The translations under genes and the position numbers were made by a program. A DNA stretch of 64,000 nucleotides from Syntrophobacteraceae bacterium (GTDB lineage Bacteria > Desulfobacterota > Syntrophobacteria > Syntrophobacterales > Syntrophobacteraceae), in NCBI GenBank assembly GCA_025454175.1, contig JALOOX010000011.1:1-64000 (forward strand), in the 5' to 3' direction. Positions 38,180 to 47,234 of the stretch are shown piece by piece; positions within the stretch are counted from its first letter, which is position 1; the number at the start of each line of letters is the position of its first letter. Under the pieces are notes generated by a model, which saw only the letters and a list, made by a program, of their open reading frames with translations, did not search any database and was not told the origin of the DNA.

Positions 38180-40687
38180 ATGATCACCAGGCGTCCACTA
38201 TTCTACTGGGTCAAGACGAGCAACTGGAAACTGCAGATTCTGCTGCTCATCCTGATTGCAATCGGCGTTGCCACGCGGGTCTTTCCCCTGGAAATGCAGA
38301 AGCGCATCGTCAATCAGGCCATCGGCCTCGGCAGGGTCAACCTGCTTTTTCTCTATTGCGGACTTTACCTGGCGGCCGTCATTCTGGCCAGCGGGATCAA
38401 GTTCGTCATCAACGTGATACAGACACATCTCGGACAGCAGACCCTGGCCCGTCTGCGCAAGGAGCTCTATGCGCACATCCTCACGCTGCCCATGGGCTTT
38501 TTCAGGAGAACCTCCTCGGGGATGGTGGTTTCATCGCTGGTGACCGAGGTGGTGTCGGCGGGGGAGATGGTCGGCCAGGCCATCGCCGTGCCGGTCAACA
38601 ACATTCTCACCCTCCTGGCCTTCACGGGATACATGTTCTACCTGAACCCGCTCCTTGCGGGGCTCAGCCTGGTGATCTACCCGCTGATCCTGTTCTCCAT
38701 TCCGGCGCTGCAGCGGCGCGCCAACATAGAAAATAAGAACCGGGTGGACGCAACCCGCACCATGAGCAGCAAGATCGGCGAGACCATCTCGGGAATCCAC
38801 GAGGTCCACGGCAACGGGAGCTATCATATCGAAAACAGACGCTTCGCCGAGATCGTGGACCTGCTCTACCGCATCCGGGTGCGCTGGAACGTTTACCGCT
38901 ATGCCATCAAGGTGTTGAACAACCTCTTCCAGAACATGGGTCCTTTCATGCTGTTCATCGTGGGCGGGTATCTGGCCATCAGCGGTCGCTTTGACCTGGG
39001 TGCGCTGGTGGCCTTCCTTTCGGCCTACGAGAAGCTCTACGACCCATGGAGGGAGCTCATGGATTATTACCAGACTTATCAGGAGGCGAGTGTGAGCTAC
39101 CGGCGTTTGATGGAATACTTCGACGATCAGCCGGAGTTTGCCCTGTCGCCGCCGGATCGCCCACCATACGAGCTGGCGGCCTCGGTTCAGGTGCGCGACC
39201 TGTCCTTCAGCGTGGCTCCGCGCGTCCACCTGCTCCAAAAGGTGAGCTTTGACCTGGAGCCCGGCGAGTCGATGGCGCTGGTGGGCTTCTCGGGAAGCGG
39301 CAAGAGCACGCTGGTGCACTGCATCGGCCAGTTGTATCGGTACACGGGGGGAAGCGTTCAGATCGGTGGTCGTGAAGTGCATGAGCTCACCAAGCAGGAT
39401 TTGGTCCGCAATGCCGGCATTGTGGCCCAGACACCCTACATCTTCGACGGAACCATCAGGGAGAACCTGCTCTATGCCTGTCAGGCCATCCACGACCCGG
39501 AGGACGAGGATGCCCGCAAAAAACTCCCCAGCCTCGATGAGATGATCGAGGTCATCCAGCAGGTCGGATTGTTCGTCGATGTCCTGCGATTCGGCCTCAA
39601 CACGGTCATCGGAGAAGAGGAAGGCCAGGAGCTGCACGAGAAGCTCATCCGGATGCGGTACGGGTTCCAGAGCGAATTCGGAGAGGTCCTGGCCGATGAC
39701 ATCGAGTTTTTCGACATCAAGAGATACATGCTCTACTCGTCCGTCGCCGCCAACCTCACCTTTGGAACGGCCCTGCGGCAGGCTTTCGACCCGGAAACCC
39801 TCTCGATCAACGAATACTTCCTATGGTTTCTGGACAAGGCGGACCTCAAGGGGCCGCTGCTGGAGCTTGGGCGTGACGCAACCCTGCAGACCATGGACAT
39901 TCTGGGCAACATCGAGCCCGATGCCCTCTTTTTCGAGCAAAGCCCCATGGAGCCCGATGAATTCGATGAATACAGGGAGCTGTCCCAGCGGCTGGTCTCG
40001 TCGGGCATCGATGAGCTGAGCAGCGCCGACAGGGCCATGCTTCTGAGACTGGCCCTGAGATTCGTGGTCGGCAGCCATATGACGGGCGAGCTTCATCCTG
40101 GGCTCCAGGATGCTCTGGTGCGGGCAAGGAAGCAGTTCAGGGATCAGGTCCAGGCGGATCACCCCGATGCGTTCAGCTTTTACCGCATGTCGGGCTACCT
40201 GCCGACGCTCTCGATCCTCGACAATATCCTCTTCGGAAGGATCAGGGCCGATCTTCCCGGCGCCCAGGAGCGCATTGCGCAAAGCCTCATGCAGTTGCTC
40301 ATCGAGGAGGACCTCCTCGAGCGGATCGTGGAGATCGGCATGGACTTCCGGGTGGGTCCCAAGGGCGACAGGCTTTCGGGAGGGCAGCGGCAGAAGCTGG
40401 CCATCGCCCGGACCTTCCTCAAGCATTCGCCGCTCCTGATCCTGGATGAAGCCACCTCGGCCCTGGACAACGCCTCCCAGAAAAGGATTCAGAGCGTGCT
40501 GGAGACCCGATGGAAGGGCAGAAGCACCATCATAGCCGTGGCCCACCGGCTGGACACCATCCGGAACTATGATAAGATCGCCGTCATGAAGGCCGGCAGG
40601 ATCGTGGAGATGGGCGCATTCGAAGAACTTCTCGAAAGGAAAGGAATCCTGTATGAGCTCGTCCACGGAGTCAAGGCAGACCTCTAA
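38180..40687 (+). CDS. ABC exporter half-transporter with large insertion in its ATPase domain
   Basis: About 835 aa; usual half-transporters are about 600. The N-terminal ABC_membrane domain has six TM helices, the last near SGRFDLGALVAFL. Walker A GFSGSGKST is at about 369 and Q-loop VAQTPYIFDGTIRENLLYA at about 414. The signature LSGGQRQ comes only at about 731 and Walker B LLILDEAT at about 751, followed by the AHRLDTIR H-loop. About 240 extra, mostly acidic residues lie between. They end in a second Q-loop-helix-like GYLPTLSILDNILFG. Start ATG 38180 is preferred to the unsupported TTG at 38066. Its 3' end overlaps the cNMP-binding gene. Substrate unknown. Confidence 0.88.
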   Translation: MITRRPLFYWVKTSNWKLQILLLILIAIGVATRVFPLEMQKRIVNQAIGLGRVNLLFLYCGLYLAAVILASGIKFVINVIQTHLGQQTLARLRKELYAHILTLPMGFFRRTSSGMVVSSLVTEVVSAGEMVGQAIAVPVNNILTLLAFTGYMFYLNPLLAGLSLVIYPLILFSIPALQRRANIENKNRVDATRTMSSKIGETISGIHEVHGNGSYHIENRRFAEIVDLLYRIRVRWNVYRYAIKVLNNLFQNMGPFMLFIVGGYLAISGRFDLGALVAFLSAYEKLYDPWRELMDYYQTYQEASVSYRRLMEYFDDQPEFALSPPDRPPYELAASVQVRDLSFSVAPRVHLLQKVSFDLEPGESMALVGFSGSGKSTLVHCIGQLYRYTGGSVQIGGREVHELTKQDLVRNAGIVAQTPYIFDGTIRENLLYACQAIHDPEDEDARKKLPSLDEMIEVIQQVGLFVDVLRFGLNTVIGEEEGQELHEKLIRMRYGFQSEFGEVLADDIEFFDIKRYMLYSSVAANLTFGTALRQAFDPETLSINEYFLWFLDKADLKGPLLELGRDATLQTMDILGNIEPDALFFEQSPMEPDEFDEYRELSQRLVSSGIDELSSADRAMLLRLALRFVVGSHMTGELHPGLQDALVRARKQFRDQVQADHPDAFSFYRMSGYLPTLSILDNILFGRIRADLPGAQERIAQSLMQLLIEEDLLERIVEIGMDFRVGPKGDRLSGGQRQKLAIARTFLKHSPLLILDEATSALDNASQKRIQSVLETRWKGRSTIIAVAHRLDTIRNYDKIAVMKAGRIVEMGAFEELLERKGILYELVHGVKADL

Positions 40688-41171
40688 GGAATTCAACGAG
40701 AATCTGCAGCTTCTCATGCATCTTCCCATGCTTTCCGGCCTGCCCATGGAGCCGCTCAAGCTGCTGGCCTATCTGTGCCGCCGCCAGGTCTTCAGGCCCG
40801 GCGAGATCATCTTCCACCAGGAAGACCTCGACCCCAACGCCTACCTCATCATCTCGGGCAGAGCGCAACTGATGCTGGAGCATCCCCAGGAGCTGGAGCT
40901 CATCGAAATCGGCGAGCGGCAGCTTGTCGGGGGGCTCTCCCTGTTCTGCGAAATGAAGAGGATCTACACCCTGAAGGCTCAAACCGAGGTGGTGACCCTC
41001 ACCCTGTCCCGCGAGAAATTCCAGAAGACCCTGGAGCAGTATCCCGACATAGGCCCCCGAATCTTCGAGGCAACGGCGAGATCCGTCATCCAGTGGGAGA
41101 CTCACTTCGTGAGGGAGCACCTCTCCAGGTGCACCGAATGTCGAAATCGCATGGGAATTCCCCCCACATAG
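40653..41171 (+). CDS. Cyclic nucleotide-binding (CNMP) domain protein
   Basis: 172 aa with one CAP_ED domain: FRPGEIIFHQEDLDPNAYLI, SGRAQLMLEH, RQLVGGLSLFCEMKR. No C-terminal helix-turn-helix, so not a Crp-type transcription factor. The tail ends with a CTEC pair (RCTECRNRM). The domain may sense a nucleotide or act as a protein-interaction module for the ABC transporter, whose gene it overlaps by 35 nt. The usual cAMP-contact Arg is not obvious (GGLSLFCEMKRIYT). Confidence 0.85.
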   Translation: MSSSTESRQTSKEFNENLQLLMHLPMLSGLPMEPLKLLAYLCRRQVFRPGEIIFHQEDLDPNAYLIISGRAQLMLEHPQELELIEIGERQLVGGLSLFCEMKRIYTLKAQTEVVTLTLSREKFQKTLEQYPDIGPRIFEATARSVIQWETHFVREHLSRCTECRNRMGIPPT

Positions 41172-41184
41172 GGTCTTGAGAGCC

Positions 41185-41589
41185 ATGACCAGTCTCCGAA
41201 TGCCTGCCAAGCCGGAAAACCTCCACCAGCTCCAGGCCTGTGTCATGGACACGGTCGGGCAAATGGGCGCTTCATCCAAGGGGTTGTTCAGGATCGAGTT
41301 TGCGCTGGAGGAAATCCTGAGTAATGTCAACAAGTATGCCTATGCCGACGGAGAAGGGGACGTCGAGGTCGAGTGCCGCATCGAACCGAAGGGTGTGCTC
41401 AGGATCAGCATTCGAGACTGGGGCGCTCCATTCGATCCCACCGCGTGCCCGACCCCGGATATCTGTCAGGATGCCTGTGAGAGGCCCCTTGGCGGAATGG
41501 GCGTTTTTCTGACCCGACAGTTGGCGGGGGAGCTGATCTACGAGCGACTCCCCGATGGAAACAGGCTGACGATCCTTTTTCAAATCTGA
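41185..41589 (+). CDS. RsbW/SpoIIAB-like anti-sigma histidine-kinase-fold ATPase
   Basis: 134 aa GHKL ATPase: N-box FALEEILSNVNKYAYADG, ISIRDWGAPFDPT (the DxGxxFD motif), and a glycine loop LGGMGVFLTRQL. This is the compact RsbW form acting as serine kinase on STAS proteins. Third gene of the ABC-CNMP-ATPase operon, 13 nt after the CNMP gene. The likely partner is the STAS protein encoded divergently at 37.7-38.0 kb. No PP2C phosphatase or sigma factor is seen nearby. The TTG at 41176 is an alternative start. Confidence 0.88.
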   Translation: MTSLRMPAKPENLHQLQACVMDTVGQMGASSKGLFRIEFALEEILSNVNKYAYADGEGDVEVECRIEPKGVLRISIRDWGAPFDPTACPTPDICQDACERPLGGMGVFLTRQLAGELIYERLPDGNRLTILFQI

Positions 41590-41603
41590 AGAAGGGCTTC
41601 CCT

Positions 41604-42224
41604 TCATTGAGGAAGGAACCACTCGATGTCGATCTTCTCAGGCATGAGCGCGGGGTGGGTCTCGGCTTTCTGCTCCTGTCGTTTCTCCCTGTAGCACGCG
41701 GTCTCTTCGTCGATGAAGCTGCTGTTGGTCAGACGAATGGAGTTGCCCGGAGTGAACGAGTCGTCATCGCCGACATAGTGCTGCAAAATGATGCTCACTC
41801 GTTTGCCTTCCGAGTCTCTGAGGGACCATTTCCAGATTCTGAGGGTCCCGAAGGGGTTTCCGCGCCACTCCGTGGGTTTGCCGTAGCGCTTGGTGATGGC
41901 GGAATGGAGCTTGTTGTAGAAGGCCTGGCTGTCGTCTTCGTAGGTGAGCTTGACGCGGACGACTCTGCCCTTGCGAGCACAGTTGCCATAGACAACGTAG
42001 CCGCTCTGGTAGCCGCGCGCCGGTCGGAGGGGGGCACGCATCAGGTACTGGCTTCCCCAAAGCGGGACCGCCGAGCCCAGGTCCACCATGTCCTTGATCT
42101 CCTCGATCTGGCTGCCCAGCCGAACACCCACAATGGATTGAGGAGCGGCGGCCTGGGCCTGTGAGACACAAAGCGCCAGGCCGACGAGAATCCCGCAGAA
42201 AACGGATGGCACTGCTCGACTCAT
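41604..42224 (-). CDS. Exported protein of unknown function
   Basis: About 206 aa. Signal peptide SVFCGILVGLALCVSQAQA-AAP. The mature part starts SIVGVRLGSQIEEIKDMVDL, resembling the short 'V-G-x-RLG' start of periplasmic proteins that judge precursor or ligand, but no family is recognised. It has a mixed alpha/beta pattern with AITKRYGKPTEWRG and a Lys/Glu-rich tail. ATG 42224 follows GGGGGAGG. Convergent with the RsbW-like gene (14 nt between stops). Confidence 0.75.
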   Translation of the reverse strand: MSRAVPSVFCGILVGLALCVSQAQAAAPQSIVGVRLGSQIEEIKDMVDLGSAVPLWGSQYLMRAPLRPARGYQSGYVVYGNCARKGRVVRVKLTYEDDSQAFYNKLHSAITKRYGKPTEWRGNPFGTLRIWKWSLRDSEGKRVSIILQHYVGDDDSFTPGNSIRLTNSSFIDEETACYREKRQEQKAETHPALMPEKIDIEWFLPQ

Positions 42225-42479
42225 ATTCAACCTCCCCCAGAAACAGGTTTGAGATTCACGTCCAAGCCACGGGATCGGGGCCAGCCGGCAGATTGTGGAT
42301 TTGACCGCGTGCCTGGCTCAACAATGCTCAAAGCCCTTCCCCGATGATGATCACCCTTGATTTTTAGCCTTTATCGTTCCATTGTGCAATGGAGGCCGTC
42401 GGAATTTGGCTCTGTCTTTGGGGGCGGCCGTTCGGTGCTGGACAAGCCCGGCGAGGATGCCGATCCGGAGGTGACTGGA

Positions 42480-43295
42480 GTGATTGATCTGGACTATCTG
42501 GGAAAACTGGCCAGGGAGGCGGGCCGGGCCATCCTTGAGGTGTACCGTACCGACTTCGCGGTGGAAGACAAGGACGACAAATCTCCCCTGACCCTGGCGG
42601 ACACGCGATCCCACCACATCATCTCCGAGGGTCTCAGGGGCAGGTACCCCGACATCCCCGTGCTTTCGGAGGAAGGCAGGGAAACCTCCTACGACATTCG
42701 AAGACGTTGGCCTCGATTCTGGCTGGTGGACCCGCTGGACGGAACCAAGGAGTTCGTCAAGCGCAACGACGAGTTCACCATCAACATCGCTCTCGTGGAA
42801 GGGCGGTCACCTGTTTTGGGGCTCATCTACCTGCCTGTTTTCGACAGGCTTTACGTGGGGGATATGGCCGAGGGCTGCTGGGAGGTGGCCGAAGGCGAAG
42901 CTCGACGCCTGCGGGTCCGGGAGCCCGAGGGCACGGCCCCGGTTCGGGTGGTCAAGAGCCGCTCCCATCCATCCCCCAACCTGCAGCTGCTCCTGGAAAA
43001 GCTTCCGGGGCATGAGGTCCTCACCCGCGGAAGCGCATTAAAGTTTTGTGCCGTGGCTCGGGGCGACGCGGATTTCTATCCGCGCTTCGGCCCCACCTGG
43101 GAATGGGATACGGCAGCGGGCCAGGCCATCGTCACGGCGGCAGGCGGGGTTTTGGTGGACCCGTGGGGCCAGCCTTTCCTTTATAACAAGGAAACTTTGC
43201 TGAACGGTCCCTTCCTGGTCGCCGGCAGCCTGGGATGGCTCAACACCACGGGGATTCTCGAAGTCGCCGCAAGTATCGCCCGGGACCGCCCATGA
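42480..43295 (+). CDS. cysQ: 3'(2'),5'-bisphosphate nucleotidase
   Basis: 271 aa, inositol-monophosphatase fold. Metal-binding LSEEGRE and WLVDPLDGTKEFVKRNDEF (about residues 80-98) and C-terminal WEWDTAAGQAIVTAAGG are the family motifs. CysQ dephosphorylates pAp, the by-product of PAPS use. GTG start at 42480 sits 5-6 nt after GGAGGTGA; the ORF-track ATG at 42357 lacks such a site. Stops 3 nt from the convergent comF stop. Confidence 0.93.
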   Translation: MIDLDYLGKLAREAGRAILEVYRTDFAVEDKDDKSPLTLADTRSHHIISEGLRGRYPDIPVLSEEGRETSYDIRRRWPRFWLVDPLDGTKEFVKRNDEFTINIALVEGRSPVLGLIYLPVFDRLYVGDMAEGCWEVAEGEARRLRVREPEGTAPVRVVKSRSHPSPNLQLLLEKLPGHEVLTRGSALKFCAVARGDADFYPRFGPTWEWDTAAGQAIVTAAGGVLVDPWGQPFLYNKETLLNGPFLVAGSLGWLNTTGILEVAASIARDRP

Positions 43296-43298
43296 AGT

Positions 43299-44135
43299 TC
43301 AAATCTCCTGCGCAGCCTCGGGCGGGAGGTTCAGCTCCGGAACCGACCGCGTCACGGTCAGGGCGACGACCTCCCGGGCACCGGCGCGCTTGAGCTCCCC
43401 GGCGCATTCGCTGAGAGTGCTGCCGGTGGTGTAGACGTCATCCAGAAGAAGAATCCTGCCACCTTTGACTTCCCCTGGGAGTACGACCTGAAAGGCATTC
43501 CTGACATTGCTCAGCCGCTCCTCCCGATTGAGACGCGTCTGAGGCTCGGTCCACTGCTTTCGTTGGAGCACGTCGAACCGCACGGTTCCTTGGAGGCGCC
43601 TGCCGAGCTCTCGTGCCAGAAGCCCGGCCTGGTTGAAGCCCCGCTGCCGCAGGCGCCTTGTGTGGAGCGGCACGGGGACGATGATGCCCTCCCAGGCATC
43701 CGGTGCGAGCTCGATGTACTCGATGAGCAGTTGCACGAGGGCGGGCACGTGATGGAGACGGCCTCCGAATTTCAGAGCATGAATCGAATCCCGGACTGCT
43801 CCCGCGTGAACGGCTGAGGACCGGGCCACATCGAACTGGAAAGTCGAGAGCAGGCATTCTCCGCACAGGTGGTCCGGGGACTCGGGGCTCTTGGGGAAGG
43901 GTTTGCCGCAGAGGGTGCAGAGGGGGGAGCGAATCCACTGAATGCGGCTCCGACAGGCAGAGCACCAGAATCGATCCTGGTCTGGAAGTCCGCCCTGCTC
44001 GCATCCCGCGCATCTTCCGGGAAAGACGAGATCGAAGAGGGAGCTTCCGACGCCGCGGAGGCCGCTGAGGATGCCGGCTCCCAGCCGCGCCGGGAAGCTG
44101 TTTCGGGACGGCGTCACTTCAATCACCCCCATCAT
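43299..44135 (-). CDS. ComF-family phosphoribosyltransferase-like protein
   Basis: 278 aa. N-terminal zinc ribbon-like Cys pairs (CAGCEQGG, CSACRSRI, LCTLCGKPF, CGECLL) followed by a PRTase domain with ILLLDDVYTTGSTL as the PRPP loop and RRLRQRGFNQAGLLARE. ComF proteins act in DNA uptake or transformation and in an unclear purine-related role. Encoded 18 nt after galE on the same strand. Confidence 0.92.
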   Translation of the reverse strand: MMGVIEVTPSRNSFPARLGAGILSGLRGVGSSLFDLVFPGRCAGCEQGGLPDQDRFWCSACRSRIQWIRSPLCTLCGKPFPKSPESPDHLCGECLLSTFQFDVARSSAVHAGAVRDSIHALKFGGRLHHVPALVQLLIEYIELAPDAWEGIIVPVPLHTRRLRQRGFNQAGLLARELGRRLQGTVRFDVLQRKQWTEPQTRLNREERLSNVRNAFQVVLPGEVKGGRILLLDDVYTTGSTLSECAGELKRAGAREVVALTVTRSVPELNLPPEAAQEI

Positions 44136-44153
44136 CTCTGAACATGCGGCGGG

Positions 44154-45116
44154 TTATCCTTTCCGAGCCCTTGCGAGCCGGACCAGGTCTTCCACCACCT
44201 GGGGCACAGTCTTGAAATCATGGGCGAGCCAGGTCCTCAGGAATTGAGCGTCCGCCACGAGCTCCGGCGGGTCTCCGGGGCGACTGGGGTGCTCCTGGAC
44301 GTTGAGCTTCTTCTGAAGCGCCGCCTCGACGGCCGTGAGCAACTCCCGGACGGAGGTGCCTTCTCCCCGGCCCACGTTGGAGACGAGCCTCGGCCGCTCC
44401 TGGATCACGTCGATGGCCCGGATATGGGCCTCGGCGAGATCCATGACGTACACGTAGTCCCGGATCGCCGTCCCGTCCCGCGTGGGGTGGTCCGTCCCGA
44501 AGAGGTTGAACGGAGCCCCGGTTTCGGCGGCCTTCATGAGATTGGGAAGCACGTGGGTCTCGGGCTCGTGTCGCTCGAACACTTCGCCGTCCGGGTCGTT
44601 TCCGACGACGTTGAAGTAGCGCAGCGCCGCGAAATGGATCCCCGCAACGGGTGCCACCGCCTCGATCACCTGCTCGCACTGCCACTTGGAGAGACCGTAA
44701 GGATTCGTGGGCTCGTGGGGATGATCCTCCCCGATGGCGGGGGTGACGGCGTTGCCGTAGGTGGCGCAGGAGCTGGAGAAGACGAGACGCTTCGTGCCCG
44801 CCCGCTTCATGGCCTTGAGCAGGGCGATGGTGCCGCCGACGTTGTTGTCGAAATACTCCTCGGGAAGCCGGGTCGACTCCTCCACGTAGGCCTTGGCCGC
44901 GAAATGAATGACGGCGTCCACCTGGAAGCCCTTCAGGGCCTGGTACAGGGCATCCTCGTTCCGGATGTCTCCGAAGACGAAGGGACCGAACTTCACCCAC
45001 TCAGCCCAGCCATTGGAGAGATTGTCGAACACGATGGGCACATGACCGTTCTTCTTCAGCAGTTTGGAGGTGTGCGAGCCGATGTAACCGGCTCCCCCCG
45101 TGACAAGAATGTTCAT
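44154..45116 (-). CDS. galE: UDP-glucose 4-epimerase
   Basis: 320 aa short-chain dehydrogenase. NAD-binding GGAGYIGSH at the N terminus, catalytic Ser in VFSSSCATYG and YxxxK as PYGLSKWQCE. RDYVYVMDLAEAHIRAI and ALRYFNVVGNDPDGE are GalE features. It interconverts UDP-glucose and UDP-galactose for envelope sugars. ATG 45116 follows GGAGGAAAATGG; the ORF-track start is 36 codons too long. Upstream gene of a galE-comF pair. Confidence 0.93.
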   Translation of the reverse strand: MNILVTGGAGYIGSHTSKLLKKNGHVPIVFDNLSNGWAEWVKFGPFVFGDIRNEDALYQALKGFQVDAVIHFAAKAYVEESTRLPEEYFDNNVGGTIALLKAMKRAGTKRLVFSSSCATYGNAVTPAIGEDHPHEPTNPYGLSKWQCEQVIEAVAPVAGIHFAALRYFNVVGNDPDGEVFERHEPETHVLPNLMKAAETGAPFNLFGTDHPTRDGTAIRDYVYVMDLAEAHIRAIDVIQERPRLVSNVGRGEGTSVRELLTAVEAALQKKLNVQEHPSRPGDPPELVADAQFLRTWLAHDFKTVPQVVEDLVRLARARKG

Positions 45117-45468
45117 TCCATTTTCCTCCGAGATCCATTGGGTTCCAGTTGGCTGCCGTGAAGGCCGGGTTACCCTGTCAGCTCCAGGCATGGCGCCCGA
45201 GGGGCTTTCTTCCGCACACCCCATGGGAGCCGGCCGCCACTCGAACCCTAACCCTGCCGATCATGCACGCGCACGCTACCATAAACCATGCCCGAGGCGG
45301 TAGCCCAAGAAGCGGATGCAGATCAAGAGCCCGCCCCTTCACACTTGTCATCGGCTCCAAATCCGCTTATACGGTGAATCAGGCGGTGAGCCGGCGTCCG
45401 CATCCTCCGGAACCGACTCCTGGCCGATCCGAGGCGTGCGAGTCAACCCCATCAAGGAGATTCCAGCG
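45117..45468. other. Divergent intergenic region, no feature recognised
   Basis: Lies between galE (minus) and the Fe-S protein (plus). Must hold promoters in both directions, but no convincing -35/-10 pair was found. No repeat from the dispersed families. Confidence 0.35.
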
Positions 45469-46017
45469 ATGTCCCAATACGTCACCCAATGCGAGGGATA
45501 CTCCTTCACGCTGGTCAATATCGACTGCATCCGTGATTCCACCCACTTCAACATCGTCATGGACCTCGAACGGCCCATCGAGGAGCTGCTTCCCTATCTT
45601 GCATCCCGGCTCCCCGGATGCACCTACACCCACGGCACGGGGGTCGTCAACCTGATGGATACCGGCCATATCGTTGGAATTTACCCGGACCGCATCACCA
45701 TCACCGACGTGGCCGGCATCGAGGAAGCCCGGGGGCTTTGCGCCAGGTATTTCGGCATCATCCGGGAGGTTGAGGTCAATCGCTCGTCCATCACGCCGGT
45801 TCTGAGGAAGCGGTCCACGGTCTCGGTCATGACTATTTTGCGGGCGCTCCCCGGCACCAACTGCGGGCTTTGCGAATCGGCCACCTGCATGGCTTTTGCC
45901 GCCAGTGTCTATCGTCGCGAGGCGTCCATGGCGGCCTGCCCGCCGCTGCGGATGAACCTCGAGGATTGCGAGAGCCTTTTTGAGCAACTTCGAGAAAACG
46001 GGTATCCAGTGCCATGA
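45469..46017 (+). CDS. Fe-S cluster (Fes domain) protein
   Basis: 182 aa. The C-terminal part has GTNCGLCESATCMAFAASV then a fourth Cys in MAACPPL: the four-Cys [4Fe-4S] 'Fes' domain found in RnfB and acetyl-CoA synthase/CODH accessory proteins. The N-terminal 120 residues (beta/alpha) are unrecognised. ATG 45469 follows AAGGAGATTCC. Its stop overlaps the next start (ATGA). Pairing with a DUF3786 protein occurs in anaerobes and suggests a role in redox or corrinoid enzyme activation (inference). Confidence 0.78.
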   Translation: MSQYVTQCEGYSFTLVNIDCIRDSTHFNIVMDLERPIEELLPYLASRLPGCTYTHGTGVVNLMDTGHIVGIYPDRITITDVAGIEEARGLCARYFGIIREVEVNRSSITPVLRKRSTVSVMTILRALPGTNCGLCESATCMAFAASVYRREASMAACPPLRMNLEDCESLFEQLRENGYPVP

Positions 46018-46901
46018 CCGACGCAGACCATCGATTCGTGCCAGTCCACACCCTCTCGAACCGGTTCGAGGCCGACGCCCTGCTCCAGGCCCTCGAGCAG
46101 GAGGGAATTCCGACGCTGCTCCGGACCTTCGAAGAGACGCCATACGACGGACTTTTCGTGTCCCAGCGCGGATGGGGACTGATTCTGGTCCCCGAGGGGC
46201 TCCTGACCCAGGCCAAGGAGACCGTCCGGTCGCTGGCCAGTGAAATCGAGAGCAGGAGGCTCTACACGGACCCCGAGGATGTTGATCCCCTGCTCTGGAA
46301 GACTCTGCGGGAGATGGACTCTGCCTCGGTCAGCGCCAGCGCCATGGTTCGCTTCGATGAATCGAGGCGCGCCTACCGGGTTCCCTTCCTGGACGTCGAG
46401 CTGCTGTGCTTTATCGACGAGGAGCGCATCGAGATCGACGGGCCGAGCACCATCCATCGGCTCAATTTCGAGCTGGTCCTGGCGGTCCTCCACTACCTTC
46501 TGGAAGCTCAGCTGAAGCCCCTTGTCGGGCAATGGGTCAGCGAAAAGGACCTGCCCGGCGGCGAGCTTTTCTTCCGCGGTCCCCACGCGATTCCGACGGA
46601 TCGGCTCCTCGGTCTCTTCGGAAGGAATCCCGATCTTTTCCGCCGGGCTGCCGAGCGCCTTGGCGGGTCTCCGGTCCCCATGGCCGACGCGGGCTACCGC
46701 TTGTGGGCTTTCCCGAGGACCCCCATCCTGTTTCTCCTGTGGCAGGGCGACGACGAGTTCGAGCCCGCGCTGCACCTCCGGTTCGATCGGAGCATCACCG
46801 AACAGCTTCACACTCTGGACACGCTCTGGGCGCTCATGAATGTGGTCTGTCGCAGCATGAAGGTTGCCGGAAAGCTCATCCAGGACGAATCGGATGCATG
46901 A
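46014..46901 (+). CDS. DUF2007-DUF3786 protein
   Basis: 295 aa. The first 75 residues look like a DUF2007 'signal-transducing' domain (VPVHTLSNRFEADALLQALE). The rest fits DUF3786 (LNFELVLAVLHYLLEAQLKP, WVSEKDLPGGELFFRGPHA, PILFLLWQGDDEFEPALHLRFD), a family of anaerobes without known activity, often linked to a Fes iron-sulfur domain. Here the Fes domain is a separate, translationally coupled gene just upstream. Confidence 0.78.
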   Translation: MTDADHRFVPVHTLSNRFEADALLQALEQEGIPTLLRTFEETPYDGLFVSQRGWGLILVPEGLLTQAKETVRSLASEIESRRLYTDPEDVDPLLWKTLREMDSASVSASAMVRFDESRRAYRVPFLDVELLCFIDEERIEIDGPSTIHRLNFELVLAVLHYLLEAQLKPLVGQWVSEKDLPGGELFFRGPHAIPTDRLLGLFGRNPDLFRRAAERLGGSPVPMADAGYRLWAFPRTPILFLLWQGDDEFEPALHLRFDRSITEQLHTLDTLWALMNVVCRSMKVAGKLIQDESDA

Positions 46902-47234
46902 GGTCCGCACCTCGGATCATGAACTGGCGGGCGGTCACCACCCCGGGTCCTGGCTCGTTTCGGAGCGCTTTCATGAAATCCTGTTCGGCGAGCCGCCCCT
47001 GACGGGCAGGTCAGGACGATGGAGGCTTGTGATACCGGAGGAGGGTATTGCGAAACCGCCAGCCGGGCATGGAACCTCGGGGATAGCCGATCTCATGGAC
47101 TTCCTCGGGGGAGATGGCTCCTCCCTCCAGTATTCGAGCTCGTCGGCCACCATGTCGAGCCAGGAATCTTCCCGGGTGAGCAAAGGATCCCGCACTCCGG
47201 ATGCCTCTGTTCCGGCGGTACGGAAGGCCCCTTG
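46902..47234. other. Intergenic; one doubtful ORF
   Basis: A frame from 46894 (ATGCATGAGG) to 47238 begins MHEVRTSDHELAGGHH, but its second half is Ser-rich and unlike a folded protein. It overlaps the previous stop and the next gene's stop on the other strand. Not called as a gene. Confidence 0.4.
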
